Shown here: piece by piece, positions 62,588-64,000 of the stretch
Position numbering within the stretch: the first letter of the stretch is position 1
How the letters are laid out: each line of letters starts with the position of its first letter
Assembly (NCBI RefSeq): GCF_000143415.4
Contig: NW_003314298.1
Span: 981,967 to 1,045,966 of the forward strand
DNA: 64,000 nucleotides
Direction: 5' to 3'
Source of the DNA: Selaginella moellendorffii
Lineage: Eukaryota; Streptophyta; Lycopodiopsida; Selaginellales; Selaginellaceae
Position numbers and translations under genes: made by a program
Notes under the pieces: generated by a model
Told to the model about the DNA's origin: nothing
Databases searched by the model: none
The model's input: the letters and a program-made list of their open reading frames with translations, nothing else

Positions 62588-62883
62588 GTAACTTTTCTTC
62601 TTTAGCTTCTTGGTTTCGACAAGTCCCTGTTTCTAGCATGAGTAATGTCTGTGTCTCTGTTCTTCTCTGGATGATATGATCCAATTTGGAGTTTTTTTTC
62701 TTTCTTTCAAAGTCGAGCGTGTGTTCTTGTAAACATTCCGTGCAATCTTTCATACTCTTTTTCTTGGTTCCTTGCAGCAGGCAGGCACGCTGGTAGAATG
62801 TTCCTTAGTGAAAACTAAATTCATTCGCAACTGAACCGAGTTTGGGAGAATTCATGATGACAGCTTGCAAGCATTTGCTCTAG
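62588..62883 (+). promoter_or_regulatory. Probable 5'-UTR intron and two upstream ORFs of the kelch gene
   Basis: A plausible 5'-leader intron runs from GGAGGTAACT (donor at 62,588) to CCTTGCAG (acceptor ending at 62,777). Downstream, two short upstream ORFs precede the main start: ATG at 62,798 (MFLSEN) and ATGATG at 62,854 (MMTACKHLL, stop at 62,881-62,883). Both end before the start codon at 62,976 and could lower or condition its translation. Confidence 0.45.
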
Positions 62884-62975
62884 AGGAGGAGCTCTCAAAG
62901 TACTTCCCAAAGGCCATCATTTTGTGTTTTGGTTCCCTTTGGCTTTGGAGCAAGCCAGATCGCCGCTCGCTCGCA

Positions 62976-64000
62976 ATGGCCGCTCTCAAATTGGAAAATG
63001 TGGGGAAGAAAGCTGCTTGGGTGTATCCGGAAGTCCAAGGTGCAAATCCTCCCGAGAGATGGGGACACTCAGCTTGCTTCTCTCAAGGAATGCTCTACGT
63101 TTTCGGGGTAAGTCACAGTTTTCTCTTCGTTTTTTTTTCTTTCGTTGCTGAATTCGAGTTCTCACTGCTCACTTCTCGCTCATCCAAAAAGAACTCGTTT
63201 TTTTATCCATCCAGCTCAAACTCACTAGACTTGTTCCGAATTCCACCACTAGAGGAGCTGTTTTACTTTGTCCTTGCGTTCTTTTTTTCTTCCTCCAGCC
63301 GAATCGAAATTCGAAATCTCAGTGCTTGCTTCATATTTCGCTCTAAAAACGCGATTTTTTTCCTCGTTTCTAAAATAATTTACGTGCTTTTCTTTGACAG
63401 GGATGCCGAGGAGGCCTACATTTCAGTGACGTGATGAGCCTCGACTTGACGACCATGTCCTGGAGCTCTTTCGCTTGCACTGGCCAGCAGCCCGGCACCC
63501 GAGACAGCCACTCGGCCGTCCTCCACGGCCGCAAGATGGTCATCTTTGGCGGCACCAATGGCTCCAACAAGATCAACGACGTCCATATCCTCGACCTCGA
63601 CACGCACGTCTGGTCGTGTCCCACGGTCGAAGGCCAGGCGCCTCCTCCTCGGGAAAGCCACAGCGCCACGCTCGTCGATGGCAACAGGGTGGTCATCTTT
63701 GGCGGAACCGGCGAAGGCGATGGAAACTATCTCAACGACATCCACATCCTGGAGCTGGACAGGATGCGCTGGGTTTCTCCGGCGGTGAACGGTGAGCTCC
63801 CGGTTTGTAGAGACAGCCACACCGCGGTGGCTGTCAAGGACCAGCTTGTTGTCTACGGTGGTGACTGTGGCGATCGCTATCTCAGTGAAGTTGATGTCTT
63901 CAATCTCAAAACCTTCACGTGGTCAAAGGTAATGCGCTTGTTTTGCTCGTCGACAATGACAGAAAAATCGTTTTTTTTTTTTTGTTTTTTGGCTCAGATA
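62976..64000 (+). CDS. Kelch-repeat (beta-propeller) protein, partial at window end
   Basis: Exon 1 is 62,976-63,107 and exon 2 is 63,401-63,928; a third exon starts at 63,998 (after TTGGCTCAG) and continues outside. The visible 220 residues hold kelch blades with GG doublets and spaced Tyr/Trp: RWGHSACFSQGMLYVFGGC, RDSHSAVLHGRKMVIFGGT, RESHSATLVDGNRVVIFGGT and RDSHTAVAVKDQLVVYGGD. Each is followed by the DV..LDL or LNLKTFTWSK pattern. It matches plant galactose-oxidase/kelch superfamily proteins that begin with the propeller. Such propellers bind partner proteins; the specific role depends on the unseen C-terminal part. The first ATG in frame with the propeller was chosen; no in-frame upstream ATG was found in the part examined. 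Confidence 0.88.

Overview
The window looks like nuclear DNA of a land plant, most probably a lycophyte close to Selaginella. The recognisable genes belong to plant families (COP10-like E2 variant, AP-5 zeta, RD19-like cysteine protease, A-type P450, kelch protein). Introns are canonical GT-AG and very short: 47-81 bp in the AP-5 gene and 49-67 bp in the protease gene. PPR-gene debris and Ty3/gypsy-type elements fill the rest. The species name is an inference from these features.

Layout. Positions 1-31,000 are a retrotransposon-rich block with no intact host gene that I can support. It holds LTRs of one large family, seen as a partial copy at 1-926, a complete element at 13,527-20,854 and a decayed copy at about 22,806-28,978. 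The complete element has 1.6-kb LTRs, a tRNA-iMet-type primer-binding site and no coding capacity. It is inserted with a 5-bp target duplication into the integrase region of an older gypsy element (about 12,840-22,307). Small Cassandra-type elements, whose 195-bp LTRs contain 5S-rRNA-like sequence, occur at 5,045, 21,243, 25,198 and 27,685. A transposon-derived gene with two in-frame TGA codons lies at 8,148-10,433, next to a cluster of palindromes that includes a 192-bp hairpin.

The first intact gene is an intronless sarcosine/pipecolate-oxidase-type flavoenzyme (31,781-33,043). More gypsy debris follows to about 40,430. From 40,968 to 49,240 there is a locally duplicated block containing PPR pseudogene pieces, a Merlin (IS1595-like) transposon, an unrecognised small gene in two copies (one apparently intact) and an RD19-like protease in three copies (one intact).

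From 49,658 to 58,860 there is a compact gene island. A cytochrome P450 and a TPR (kinesin-light-chain-related) gene diverge, with start codons 64 bp apart. Next come a membrane-anchored coiled-coil protein, the zeta subunit of the AP-5 adaptor complex (16 exons, 548 aa) and, 65 bp upstream of it on the same strand, a COP10-like E2 variant that has Phe where active E2s have the catalytic Cys. After about 3.7 kb without a recognised gene, a kelch-repeat gene starts at 62,976 and runs off the end of the window.

The island genes do not form one pathway. The spliced models of the AP-5, COP10-like, protease, TPR, coiled-coil and kelch genes keep frame across every junction, which is the main support for them. 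Homology statements rest on recognising sequence motifs, not on searches.
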